64,000 nucleotides of DNA, taken from the NCBI RefSeq assembly GCF_039537005.1, contig NZ_BAAAZR010000018.1:1-64000 (forward strand). The letters are read 5' to 3'. Below the pieces are notes generated by a model. The model was not told the origin of the DNA. It was given only the letters and a program-made list of their open reading frames with translations, and did no database searches. The stretch is from Sphaerisporangium flaviroseum. GTDB taxonomy: Bacteria; Actinomycetota; Actinomycetes; Streptosporangiales; Streptosporangiaceae. The position numbers and the translations under genes are program-made. The stretch's first letter is position 1, and each line of letters opens with the position of its first letter. This document shows positions 50,778 through 58,863 of this stretch, piece by piece.

Positions 50778-52010
50778 TCATTGCCGCTCGGATCGGCGCG
50801 TGAGCACGACCACGGCGGCACCGAACGCCACGAGCCCGAGAAGCACTCCGGCTCCGTAGACCCAGAGTCGCACGGGATCGGGCCCCGGCGGGCTCGGCGC
50901 GGGCGCCGTCGTGCCGTTCCCGAAATGCAGGTTGCTCTGGACGGGAAGCGCGCTGCTGTATCCGCTGAGCTGGCCGGCGCGCGTCAGGGCGGCGGCGGCG
51001 TCCACGACCCCGAATCCGACCTTGTCGTCATATCGAGCAGCAGGCCTGTTCCGTGTGGTCGAGGTGAGGGCGCGGGCGACCAGCTCAGGGGTCAGGTTGG
51101 GATATTTCGCCTTGATCAACGCAACGGCCCCGGCGACGAGCGCGGTGGACGCGCTGCTCCCCTCCACCTCTTCGTACCCCCCACCGGGGAGCGCCGCCAC
51201 CACGTCCACGCCGGGCGCCCCGACCAGCACCGAGAGGTTGTCGCTGCTGAAGCCGGCGGGGTTCCCCTTCTTGTCGACCGCGCCGACCCCGATGACCCCG
51301 GCGTAACCGGCAGGGAAGCTCCAGAACGAGGTGCCGAGCCTGCGCGCCGCCTGCGAGTCACCGTCGTTGCCGACGGCGGCCACCAGCACCACGCCGCGCG
51401 CCAGGGCGTACGCGACGGCCTGGCGGTCGGCCCGCTGAGTGATGTACTCGCCCAGGGACATGCTGATGACCTTGGCCCCGTGGTCGGTCGCGTAGCGCAA
51501 CGCCCGCGACAGCGGGCTCTCGGTGGGCAGTCCAAGGCCGTCGTCGGGCTCGACCAGGTCGTAGTCGGACTGCTCCTCGGAGATCACGGGGATGGACAGG
51601 ATGTTCGCGTCGGGCGCCACCCCCAGCATCCCGCCGCCACGCCCCGACGCGGCGATCAGCGACGCCATCGCCGTGCCGTGCGGCCCGGCGGCCACCGGGC
51701 CGTCGTCGAACGCGCTGGACCGCATGTCGGGCGCGACGGTGACCTTGCCCTTCAGCACGCCGACCTTCGGGTCGACGGCGCTGTCGATCACCGCCACGGT
51801 CACGCCGGATCCCCGGGTGACCTTCCACGCCTCCTCGGCGTTGACCGCGTCGAGCACCCATCGCTGCCTGTCACGCACGTCGTCCGCCTGGACCGGCCCG
51901 GCGAGCAGGCCGGCCAGCACCAGGACCGCGCCCACGGCACCGGCGCGGCGCGAGACCACCCTCGCGCCGGCGGCCTTGCCTCGTCGCTCACAAGCGCTCG
52001 TCACGCGCAC
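50778..52010 (-). CDS. Secreted, membrane-anchored subtilisin-like protease (mycosin-type), copy 1
   Basis: This 410-residue S8 serine protease has a signal peptide (about 20-42), a catalytic triad at Asp76 (AVIDSAVD), His111 (GPHGTAMASLIA) and Ser286 (GSSASTALVAG), with oxyanion Asn215 (AVGND). A Pro/Ser-rich linker and one C-terminal membrane helix (about 382-402) with a basic tail follow. This layout matches type VII secretion mycosins. The GTG at 52010 has GAGGAGGG 6 bases upstream. It is the last gene of a four-gene unit, membrane protein-protease-membrane protein-protease; no ESX components are visible in the window. Confidence 0.9.
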   Translation of the reverse strand: MRVTSACERRGKAAGARVVSRRAGAVGAVLVLAGLLAGPVQADDVRDRQRWVLDAVNAEEAWKVTRGSGVTVAVIDSAVDPKVGVLKGKVTVAPDMRSSAFDDGPVAAGPHGTAMASLIAASGRGGGMLGVAPDANILSIPVISEEQSDYDLVEPDDGLGLPTESPLSRALRYATDHGAKVISMSLGEYITQRADRQAVAYALARGVVLVAAVGNDGDSQAARRLGTSFWSFPAGYAGVIGVGAVDKKGNPAGFSSDNLSVLVGAPGVDVVAALPGGGYEEVEGSSASTALVAGAVALIKAKYPNLTPELVARALTSTTRNRPAARYDDKVGFGVVDAAAALTRAGQLSGYSSALPVQSNLHFGNGTTAPAPSPPGPDPVRLWVYGAGVLLGLVAFGAAVVVLTRRSERQ

Positions 52011-52073
52011 TCGCGCCCTCCTCAGTCAGGCACCGGCGCGTCAGGACGCGCCTTCGCACATGCTCTCCCGGCG

Positions 52074-52982
52074 TCAGCACACATTCCCCTGCGTGCAGCG
52101 AGGGATGTCGGGGGGCGCGGCGAGACCGCGGGCGATGTGCCCGGCCAGGGACTGCGCCGTCGGCCACAGCTCGCTGTGGGTGTTCTCGCCCGTCGGGACG
52201 GACTCACGGGTGCGGCCGTCGGTGTAGCCGGCCGCGGTGAAGACGATGTACGGCCCGGCGCCCATCCAGCCTGTGCGCTGGCGTTGCGCGGCGCCGAACG
52301 ACTCGGTGACCGTGCCGGGGAATGCCACGGGCCGCACGCCCACGCGGTCGTCCACGGGCAGGTCGCTCCCGGCCGTGATCCGGGTCTCCTCGTCGGCCAG
52401 CACGGCCACCCCCACGGTCACCACGAAGGTCGAGGTCTGGTCGACGTACGTCGCCCGCAGCATGGTGCGGCAGCCGTGCCGCCGCAGGGCGGAGGCGACG
52501 GGGGCGTCCACAACGGCCCCGCACGGGGCCTCGCGCGCGATGCCCACCCGCCGGGCCTGCTGCCGGACCCTCGACAGACCGAGGTACTCCACCTGGGCGG
52601 GGAAGACCGAATCGGCGCGCCAGGCGTGCCAGCGCCGCGCGATGTCCTCCTCGGCGTACCGGGCGCGCTCGGCGACCGTGAGCGGCCGTGAGCGGGTCTC
52701 CTGCAGCACCCCGACCACACCCAGCAGGACGTCGGTGGCCGCGATCGCCAGGATCGTCCCCATGATGAGCAGGAACAGCGAACGAAAGCGGATGCCGCGC
52801 TCGAGCTCCGCGCGCTCTCTCGCCGCCTGCGCCCCGGCGGCGCGTATCCGGCTTCCGGACCACGGCGGCGCGCCCTTCCTGGCGGCGGCGTCGCCCGATG
52901 AAAGCCCACCCGCGCTCCGCGCACCTCTCACACGCGCGGGCCAGGGCGTCACCGGCCGCGCCCGTGGCTCCTCAGGCGACAT
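52074..52982 (-). CDS. Membrane protein partner of the mycosin-like protease, copy 1
   Basis: This 302-residue protein has a basic, Pro/Ala-rich cytoplasmic N-terminus (1-65), one membrane helix (about 68-92) and an extracytoplasmic domain. It is paralogous to the product of 54299-55018: both share ARRWxxWxAxxxFPxxxxYL, ARRVGI, a Cys followed by GCRxxLRATYxD, VVTxGVA and a terminal Cys. No enzyme motif is seen. The paired gene order with S8 proteases suggests a partner, substrate or regulator of the protease. Confidence 0.7.
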   Translation of the reverse strand: MSPEEPRARPVTPWPARVRGARSAGGLSSGDAAARKGAPPWSGSRIRAAGAQAARERAELERGIRFRSLFLLIMGTILAIAATDVLLGVVGVLQETRSRPLTVAERARYAEEDIARRWHAWRADSVFPAQVEYLGLSRVRQQARRVGIAREAPCGAVVDAPVASALRRHGCRTMLRATYVDQTSTFVVTVGVAVLADEETRITAGSDLPVDDRVGVRPVAFPGTVTESFGAAQRQRTGWMGAGPYIVFTAAGYTDGRTRESVPTGENTHSELWPTAQSLAGHIARGLAAPPDIPRCTQGNVC

Positions 52983-52991
52983 ATATCGATG

Positions 52992-54296
52992 CTACGTCGG
53001 CGCCCGCTGCCGCCAACCCGCTTGCGGCTCCGGCATCTCCTCGTGTTCCCGATCTTCCCGCCTGCGCCTGGCCCTCCGTACGAGCAGGACCATGACCGCG
53101 AGGCTCGCGACGGCGCACGCGGTGGCCACCAGCGCGACCGCCCCATACAGGGTGACCGTGCCGGTGTCCCGCCGGACGACCTGCACAGGAGCGAGCGGAG
53201 CGGGGGTCGTGCCCACCCCCGCTCCCATCGGCAGATCGGCGTCCTGGACGCCCGGGCCCGCGGCGATGTGCCGGTGGCGCGCGAGCCTCGCGGCCTCGGT
53301 CAGCGCGCGTGCCGCGTTCACGACGCCGAAGCCCATACCCGGGTCGTAGCCGCGTGAGGACCGGCGGGTGGCACTGGTGGCGAGGGCCTGGGCGACCAGC
53401 GCGGGCGACATTCGCGGATATTTCGCCTTAATGAGGGCGGCGACGCCGGACACAAGGGCCGTGGCCTGCGAGGTGCCCCTGCCGACCCAGTATTGGTCGC
53501 CGGGACCCGCCCCCAGAACGTCCACACCCGGCGCAGCCAGCAGGACCAGCGAGTTGCGATTGGAGAACGACGCCTTGTGCATGCCCCGGTCGGCCGCCGC
53601 CACCGAGATCACCCCGGGGAGCGAGGCGGGATAGGAGTACGGCCCGTCCTTACGGCCCGCGCCGTCGTTCCCCGCCGCGGCCACCAGGACGACGCCCTTG
53701 GAGATGGCGTACCGGATGGCCGCCCGCTCCTGCGTGGTCGGCTGGTCCTTGGAGATCGACATGTTGATCACGTCGGCGCCGTGGTTGACGGCGTAACGGA
53801 TGCCACGCGCCACCACGTTCTCGTACCGCGCCTCGGAGTTGAAGTCGTGGAACCCCCGCTCGTCGTCCTCCAGGATGACCCGCACCGAGAGCACCTTGGC
53901 GGCGGGCGCGACGCCGATCACCCCGTCGGAGCGGCCGGGACCGTGACCGTGCCCGGCGATCAACGAGGCCATGTACGTGCCGTGCAGGCGGCGCGGCGCG
54001 ACACCGCGCGGATTGGCGCCCACGGTCAGGTCGGGGCCGGTCACCACGGAGCCGACCAGGTCGTGGTGGCGGGGATCGACCCCCGAGTCGAGCACCGCGA
54101 CCCTGGCCCCGGCGCCGCGGGTGACCCGCCACGCGGCGTCCACGTCGAGGGTGCGCAGCACCTGGCGCTGGCTCCCGCGCACCTGGTCGGCCCGCGCGGG
54201 CCCCGCGGGGAGCACCGCCATGACCAGGACCACCAAGACGAGAAGGACCGGCACCAGCGGAAGGACGGCGGCACGGACGCGCGGAGGAGGCGGCAT
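52992..54296 (-). CDS. Secreted, membrane-anchored subtilisin-like protease (mycosin-type), copy 2
   Basis: This 434-residue paralogue of the 50778-52010 product has a signal sequence (about 8-36), Asp70 (AVLDSGVD), His105 (RLHGTYMASLIAGH), Asn210 (AAGND) and Ser276 (RGTSQATALVSG). A C-terminal membrane helix (about 378-402) is followed by an Arg-rich tail. It shares KAKYP and the GFGVVxAAxALT segments with copy 1. The start codon lies 2 bp after the upstream gene's stop. All catalytic residues are intact, so both copies should be active. Confidence 0.9.
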   Translation of the reverse strand: MPPPPRVRAAVLPLVPVLLVLVVLVMAVLPAGPARADQVRGSQRQVLRTLDVDAAWRVTRGAGARVAVLDSGVDPRHHDLVGSVVTGPDLTVGANPRGVAPRRLHGTYMASLIAGHGHGPGRSDGVIGVAPAAKVLSVRVILEDDERGFHDFNSEARYENVVARGIRYAVNHGADVINMSISKDQPTTQERAAIRYAISKGVVLVAAAGNDGAGRKDGPYSYPASLPGVISVAAADRGMHKASFSNRNSLVLLAAPGVDVLGAGPGDQYWVGRGTSQATALVSGVAALIKAKYPRMSPALVAQALATSATRRSSRGYDPGMGFGVVNAARALTEAARLARHRHIAAGPGVQDADLPMGAGVGTTPAPLAPVQVVRRDTGTVTLYGAVALVATACAVASLAVMVLLVRRARRRREDREHEEMPEPQAGWRQRAPT

Positions 54297-54298
54297 GG

Positions 54299-55018
54299 TC
54301 AGCACTGCCAGTCCTTGCCCGCGCAGTCGGGCCGCGCGGGGGTGGCCAGCGTGGTCAGGATCCGCTCTTCCAGGTCGGAGGTGAAAGCGAAGATCGTGGA
54401 ACGCTGGTGACCCACGGAGCGGGCCGGCCTGCCGTCGACCTGGCCCGCCGTGGTGATCACGAGATACGGCCCGGCCTGCGCCAGCGAGGACGCCTGGCGC
54501 GCGGCGGCGCTGAAGCGGTCGGCCACGGTCTGCGGGAAGGCCAGCGCGCGCAGCCCGGGAGAGGGCACGCCTCCCGGCGGGAACGCCGCTCTGGCGGCGA
54601 GCGCGGACGCCTGGTCGGGGAAGGCCGCGACCCCGATGGTCACCACCACGCCCTGGAGCGCGTCGAGGTAGGTCGCCCGGAGCACGGCCCGGCAGCCGGC
54701 CGTCTTCAACGCGGTCCTCAGGGCGGCGTCCACGGCAGCGGCGCAGTCGGTGCGCGTGGAGATGCCCACTCTGCGGGCGCTCTCCTCTCCGCCCTGCTCG
54801 GCGACGTACCGCAGGGTAGAGGGGAAGATCTTGCCCGCGGGCCACACCTGCCAGCGGCGGGCGGTCTCCTCGCTCGAGGCCTGCTGGATCTCGGCGGCGC
54901 TCGGGCCACGGCTGAGCTCGGCGCCGGCGACTCCTCCCGCCACGCCGGCGACGACCGCGCAGATCAGGGTGAGCGCGGACGCCACTACCACTGACGGCCA
55001 GGCACGCGACTCACTCAC
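54299..55018 (-). CDS. Membrane protein partner of the mycosin-like protease, copy 2
   Basis: This 239-residue protein starts with one membrane helix (about 8-33) and continues outside the cell. GTG at 55018 is chosen because SESRAWPS leads directly into the helix and AAGG lies upstream; the frame upstream is shadow sequence. It is similar to the copy-1 partner in ETARRWQVWPAGKIFPSTLRYV, ARRVGI, GCRAVLRATYLD and a terminal DWQC. First gene of the four-gene protease unit. No known domain is recognised. Confidence 0.7.
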   Translation of the reverse strand: MSESRAWPSVVVASALTLICAVVAGVAGGVAGAELSRGPSAAEIQQASSEETARRWQVWPAGKIFPSTLRYVAEQGGEESARRVGISTRTDCAAAVDAALRTALKTAGCRAVLRATYLDALQGVVVTIGVAAFPDQASALAARAAFPPGGVPSPGLRALAFPQTVADRFSAAARQASSLAQAGPYLVITTAGQVDGRPARSVGHQRSTIFAFTSDLEERILTTLATPARPDCAGKDWQC

Positions 55019-55089
55019 GTGCCCGACCTTAACGCCCCAGGCGGGGAGGCATCCCCCCTTCCATCCGCATACATCCCATTGGAAAGTAC

Positions 55090-55119
55090 TTGACACTATG
55101 GAAAGTAGAAAGTACTTTC
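55090..55119 (+). promoter_or_regulatory. Consensus promoter with overlapping GGAAAGTA/GAAAGTACTTTC operator
   Basis: TTGACA (55090-55095), 17-bp spacer, TACTTT (55113-55118). The 12-bp palindrome GAAAGTACTTTC (55108-55119) covers the -10, and two further GGAAAGTA half-sites stand at 55081 and 55100. The ArsR/MarR-like gene 38 bp downstream of the palindrome probably represses itself here. Confidence 0.75.
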
Positions 55120-55156
55120 GCGATTGGAAACATGCGGCGAAGATCGAGGAGGGCTG

Positions 55157-55462
55157 ATGGCCGAGTTGGACCCGGTCATCCACGCTCCGGCCCGCCTGCG
55201 CATCATGTCGCTGCTGGCGGCGGTGGAGGAGGCCGAGTTCGCCTTCGTCCGCGACGAGGTCCAGATCAGCGACTCGGTCCTGTCCAAGCACGCCGCCGCG
55301 CTGGAGAGTGCCGGCTACGTGGTGATCCGCAAGGGCCACGTGGGCAAGCGCCCCCGCACCTGGCTCAAGCTCTCGGCGACGGGGCGGAAGGCCTACGCGG
55401 CGCACGTCGCCGCCCTTCAGTCCATCGTGGCCCAGTCGGGGCTGTCCCTGGCGAGCGAGTAG
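55157..55462 (+). CDS. Small winged-helix transcriptional regulator (MarR/ArsR-like)
   Basis: This 101-residue protein starts at the ATG at 55157, behind GAGGAGGG; a longer frame from 55124 lacks a binding site. The whole protein is a winged helix: ARLRIMSLLAAVEEAEFAFVRDEVQISDSVLSKHAAALESAGYV with the wing RKGHVGKRPRTWLKLSATG. It is the family of single-domain regulators often found near membrane-protein genes. The promoter overlaps a palindrome, supporting autorepression. Divergent from the four-gene protease unit (start 55018), so it may control that unit too. Confidence 0.88.
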   Translation: MAELDPVIHAPARLRIMSLLAAVEEAEFAFVRDEVQISDSVLSKHAAALESAGYVVIRKGHVGKRPRTWLKLSATGRKAYAAHVAALQSIVAQSGLSLASE

Positions 55463-55479
55463 CGGCCCCGTCCGGAAAC

Positions 55480-55521
55480 GCCCGTGGCCCGCTCCTCACG
55501 ATGGAGGAGCGGGCCACGGGC
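55480..55521. terminator. Bidirectional terminator between regulator and moeZ
   Basis: A perfect 18-bp stem (GCCCGTGGCCCGCTCCTC) with a 6-base loop, between convergent genes. Confidence 0.8.
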
Positions 55522-55527
55522 ACCGGC

Positions 55528-56706
55528 TCAGTAGGTGGGAAGGGAGGGGTCGACGGTCTTGATCCAGCTCAGCACGCCGCCGCCGACGTGGACGGCGTCG
55601 GAGAAGCCGGCGCTCTTCAGGACCGCCAGCGCCTCGGCCGACCGGGCGCCCGACTTGCAGTGCAGCACGATCTTCTTGTCGTGCGGCAGCCGCTCCAGCG
55701 CCGTTCCCCTCACGATGTCGCCCTTGGGGATCAGGACGGCGCCGGGGATGTTGACGATCTCCCACTCGTTCTGCTCGCGGACGTCGACGAGGAAGATGTC
55801 GTCCCCGCGGTCCTGCATGTCCTTGAGCTCCCTGGCCGTGATCGTGGCGCCCGAGGCGGCCTGCTGCGCCTCGTCGGAGATGGTGCCGCAGAACGCCTCG
55901 TAGTCGATCAGCTCGGTGATCGTGGGGTTCTTGCCGCAGAGCGGGCACTCAGGGTCCTTGCGGACCTTGACGTCACGGTACTTCATCTCCAGGGCGTCGT
56001 AGATCATCAGACGTCCGACCAGCGGGTCGCCGATGCCCGTGAGCACCTTGATCGCCTCGTTCACCTGGATCGAGCCGATGGAGGCGCACAGCACGCCGAG
56101 GACGCCGCCCTCGGCGCACGAGGGCACCATGCCGGGAGGCGGGGGCTCGGGGTAGAGGCAGCGGTAGCAGGGTCCGTACTCGGACCAGAAGACGCTCGCC
56201 TGGCCGTCGAAACGGTAGATCGAGCCCCAGATGTAGGGCTTGCCGAGCAGCACGGCCGCGTCGTTGACCATGTAGCGGGTCGCGAAGTTGTCGGTGCCGT
56301 CGACGATCAGGTCGTAGGCGGCGAAGATGTCCATCACGTTGTCGGTCGTGAGGGCCACGTTGTGGATCACGACGTTGACCAGGGGGTTGATCTCGCGGAC
56401 GCTCGCGGCGGCGCTCTCGGCCTTCAGGCGGCCGACGTCCGACTGCCCGTGGATGATCTGCCGCTGAAGGTTCGACTCATCAACGACATCGAAATCGACG
56501 ACGCCGAGCGTGCCGACACCGGCCGCGGCGAGGTACATAAGGGCCGGAGAACCGAGGCCGCCGGCACCCACGCAGAGCACCTTGGCGTTCTTCAGCCGCT
56601 TCTGCCCGGCCATCCCCACATCGGGAATGATCAGGTGGCGAGAGTAGCGGCGCACCTCGTCAACGGTCAGCTCGTCGGCCGGCTCTACCAGCGGTGGCAA
56701 CGACAC
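55528..56706 (-). CDS. moeZ: Adenylyltransferase/sulfurtransferase MoeZ
   Basis: This 392-residue fusion has an E1-like adenylyltransferase (about 20-270: GAGGLGSPALMYLAAAGVGTLGVVDFDVVDESNLQRQ, CYRCLYPEPPPPG) and a rhodanese domain (about 290-390) with active-site Cys350 in LHCKSGARS. It adenylates and thiocarboxylates MoaD, ThiS or CysO-type carrier proteins for molybdopterin, thiamine or cysteine synthesis. Zinc-binding CxxC pairs (CPLCG) are intact. Rv3206c counterpart. ATG start. Confidence 0.95.
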   Translation of the reverse strand: MSLPPLVEPADELTVDEVRRYSRHLIIPDVGMAGQKRLKNAKVLCVGAGGLGSPALMYLAAAGVGTLGVVDFDVVDESNLQRQIIHGQSDVGRLKAESAAASVREINPLVNVVIHNVALTTDNVMDIFAAYDLIVDGTDNFATRYMVNDAAVLLGKPYIWGSIYRFDGQASVFWSEYGPCYRCLYPEPPPPGMVPSCAEGGVLGVLCASIGSIQVNEAIKVLTGIGDPLVGRLMIYDALEMKYRDVKVRKDPECPLCGKNPTITELIDYEAFCGTISDEAQQAASGATITARELKDMQDRGDDIFLVDVREQNEWEIVNIPGAVLIPKGDIVRGTALERLPHDKKIVLHCKSGARSAEALAVLKSAGFSDAVHVGGGVLSWIKTVDPSLPTY

Positions 56707-56823
56707 AGTTCTACGCTCCCGTTTCAGGGGATCTTCCCATTTGGCGGCTTGCCCGTCAGGCTACGCGTCCCGCCGTCTGTCACAACCTAACCCGGTTGCC
56801 CCCGCATTCCCGAATCGGCGATC

Positions 56824-57783
56824 TTAGCCGACCGTCGTCGCGTTCCGCGCGTTCTGCGCGTTGTTCGCATGGTCACCGCCCATGGCGGTGTTCCCGGCGC
56901 GGTCCTGCATCAGGACGCGGACGTGGCGGGCGACGAGCGCGGGGTACTCCATCTGCGCGACGTGGGCGGCGTGGGGAAGCAGCACCAGCCGTACGTCGGG
57001 GAAGGTGCGACCGGCCCGCACCGCCATCCGCGGATCGACCAGCCGGTCGTGCCTGCCGTGCACCACGAGTGTGGGCGCGGTCACCTGGGCGGCCAGGCGC
57101 CACAGATTGTCGGCGCCGCGGCGGAAGTACTCGTTGACCAGGGCACGCGCCGAGGCGACCAGCGCCGGACCCGCATAGGGAAGCCCGTCGCGGCGGCGCA
57201 GCTCGGCCACGGCGTCATCCAGGCGGTGGGGATGCACCCGGCCGGCGTCGGCGTAACACATGGCCATGGTCGCCTGGATCCGCCGCTCGGGAGGCAGCGC
57301 ACGGAGCCGGGTCAGTGCCCACTCGCCGAGCCTGGGCGCCGCCGACATCGCGACGCGGGCCGGGCCGTACCGGGGGAACAGGTCGGGGAGGGCCGGTGAG
57401 ACGAGCGTGAGCGTGTGCACGAGGTCGGGGCGCGTGGCCGCGACCCTTACCGCGACGGCGCCGCCCAGGGAGTTGCCGAGCAGGTGGACCGGGCCCTCGA
57501 TGTGCTCGATCAGCGCGGTGACGGCCGCGGCGTGCGCTCCTATCGAATAGTCGCCGCCTGGAGGCGCGGGAGAGTAGCCCGCGCCGGGGAGATCGAGGGC
57601 GAATCCCCTGACGTGACCCTGGAGCTCGGCCATCAGGTCGGTCCAGTTCGTCGCGGACCCGGCCAGCCCGTGCACGAACACCGCCTTCTCCTGCGGCCCG
57701 GCGGGCGTCGACCGCACATAAAGGGCCAGGCCGCCAAGGTCGAGCAGTTCCCCCGGCCAGTGCGGGATCGGTTCCTCCACCAT
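56824..57783 (-). CDS. Alpha/beta-fold hydrolase
   Basis: This 319-residue enzyme has FVHGLAGSATNW (oxyanion loop), nucleophile elbow LLGNSLGGAVAV, acid GRHDRLVDPR and His PHAAHVAQMEYP. It is a cytosolic lipase/peroxidase-like member; the substrate is not predictable. A low-complexity Asn/Ala-rich tail (last 20 residues) follows the fold. ATG start. It is a single gene divergent from the His-rich protein gene. In mycobacteria a lipase (lipV) occurs in the same general neighbourhood. Confidence 0.88.
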   Translation of the reverse strand: MVEEPIPHWPGELLDLGGLALYVRSTPAGPQEKAVFVHGLAGSATNWTDLMAELQGHVRGFALDLPGAGYSPAPPGGDYSIGAHAAAVTALIEHIEGPVHLLGNSLGGAVAVRVAATRPDLVHTLTLVSPALPDLFPRYGPARVAMSAAPRLGEWALTRLRALPPERRIQATMAMCYADAGRVHPHRLDDAVAELRRRDGLPYAGPALVASARALVNEYFRRGADNLWRLAAQVTAPTLVVHGRHDRLVDPRMAVRAGRTFPDVRLVLLPHAAHVAQMEYPALVARHVRVLMQDRAGNTAMGGDHANNAQNARNATTVG

Positions 57784-57986
57784 CTTCCCCTCCTGTTCAC
57801 CGTCCGTTCTGACGATAACCCGGCGCTGGACAGCTTGCCGCGAGCCTCACGCGAGGCGAGACGGCCCCCGGTCATGCCCGGAGAGGGTGCGAGATCACAG
57901 GAAATATCGGGCAAATCGGGAAATATCGAACTGAAAGACATAAGGGGAGGTTAAGTAGATGCCAAAAGGCCGCGATCCCCGTTTGT

Positions 57987-58107
57987 CGTATGGGTCGCTA
58001 GGAAAACAAGACAAGTGGGAAGACTCTTAACGAGTCACCCAGGCATTCAACTCGAAATCGAGTAAATGCCTCCGCTGGGCAACCCGATGCGTCAAGGGGG
58101 AAAACGC
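57987..58107 (+). ncRNA. Candidate structured leader (cis-regulatory RNA) of the His-rich protein gene
   Basis: The 5' leader folds by eye into a closed three-way arrangement. P1 pairs CGTATGGGT (57987-57995) with ACCC-G-ATGCG (58082-58091). P2 is TGGGaaGACTC with loop TTAAC (58016-58041). P3 is GGCATT/ACTCG with loop AAAT (58042-58070). The 3' arm of P1 overlaps GCGT (58089-58092), which can instead pair with ACGC (58104-58107) and loop out the AAGGGGG ribosome binding site just before the ATG. That is the geometry of a translational switch. I recognise no known riboswitch class. Confidence 0.5.
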
Positions 58108-58108
58108 A

Positions 58109-58618
58109 ATGCCCGACGTCAAGAAATACGCCGCGATGCTGACCGTCACCGCGGCACTCACTGGTGGTCTCGCCGGTCTCGGCGCCACCACGGCCACAAG
58201 CGCCAGCGCGGCCACCACCGTCGGCACCAACTTCGGCTGGGGCGACGACTTCGGTGGCTTCGACGGCGGCGGCCACCACGGTGGACACTGCCACCACGAC
58301 CACGGCCACCATGGCCACCATGGCCACCACGGTCACTACGGCGACTGGGACGGCGACCACGACGGCGACTGGGGCGGCGGCAAGGGCCATCACTCCTCGC
58401 GTCACCACCGTCACCACCACAGCCACGGGGGCGGACACCGCAACTGCTACTTCAAGATCGTCGAGGCGCGCTTCTTCCGGGCGATCATCGGCCACCACAG
58501 CCATGGAGGCGGACACCACAACTTCTTCCGTGACCACCACAGGCGCCACCACTGGGCGCCGGAGCACCACCACCACCACCACGGCAAGAAGCACCACGAC
58601 AAGCACGACGGCAAGTGA
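58109..58618 (+). CDS. Secreted histidine- and glycine-rich protein
   Basis: This 169-residue protein has a signal peptide (1-35, ...ATSASAA), then His-rich, Gly/Asp-rich sequence (long His runs at about 57-80, 93-110 and 145-169) around one more ordinary segment with a Cys (NCYFKIVEARFFRAIIG). Dozens of His residues suggest binding of Zn, Ni, Cu or Co outside the cell, but this is inferred from composition. ATG start with AAGGGGG 10 bases upstream, inside a foldable hairpin. No metal transporter adjoins it. Reading-frame choice is firm: the other frames of this repetitive DNA lack the signal peptide. Confidence 0.85.
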   Translation: MPDVKKYAAMLTVTAALTGGLAGLGATTATSASAATTVGTNFGWGDDFGGFDGGGHHGGHCHHDHGHHGHHGHHGHYGDWDGDHDGDWGGGKGHHSSRHHRHHHSHGGGHRNCYFKIVEARFFRAIIGHHSHGGGHHNFFRDHHRRHHWAPEHHHHHHGKKHHDKHDGK

Positions 58619-58692
58619 CCGACGGATCTAGACGGCCTTCCCGGGCGGCGATCAGCTCGGTGATGACACCAGCCGTTTAGCCTACACGGGAG

Positions 58693-58719
58693 GTCCCGGA
58701 GCGATTCCCGCTCCGGGAC
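58693..58719 (+). terminator. Terminator behind the His-rich gene
   Basis: Perfect 11-bp stem GTCCCGGAGCG with a 5-base loop, followed by TTTCCC. The rest of 58619-58863 shows no gene. Confidence 0.75.
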
Positions 58720-58863
58720 TTTCCCGTGGTCCGCCTATTTCCGCTTATCCGGTGATTTCCCTTCCTCCAGACAATTCGCTTTTATGTGCCGATCATCTCC
58801 AGGGGAACCGGACGAGCATTTCCCCCAAGCCCGATTTATCGGCACCCTTTCGCGACATGCCCG

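Noticed and set aside
50778..55018. Type VII (ESX) secretion locus
   Set aside because: Only mycosin-like proteases are present; no EccA-E, EsxA/B, PE/PPE or WXG100 genes are seen in the window.
58260..58618. Alternative reading frames of the His-codon repeats (Thr- or Pro-rich ORFs)
   Set aside because: Only the frame from 58109 has a signal peptide and a ribosome site; the others are repeat shadows.
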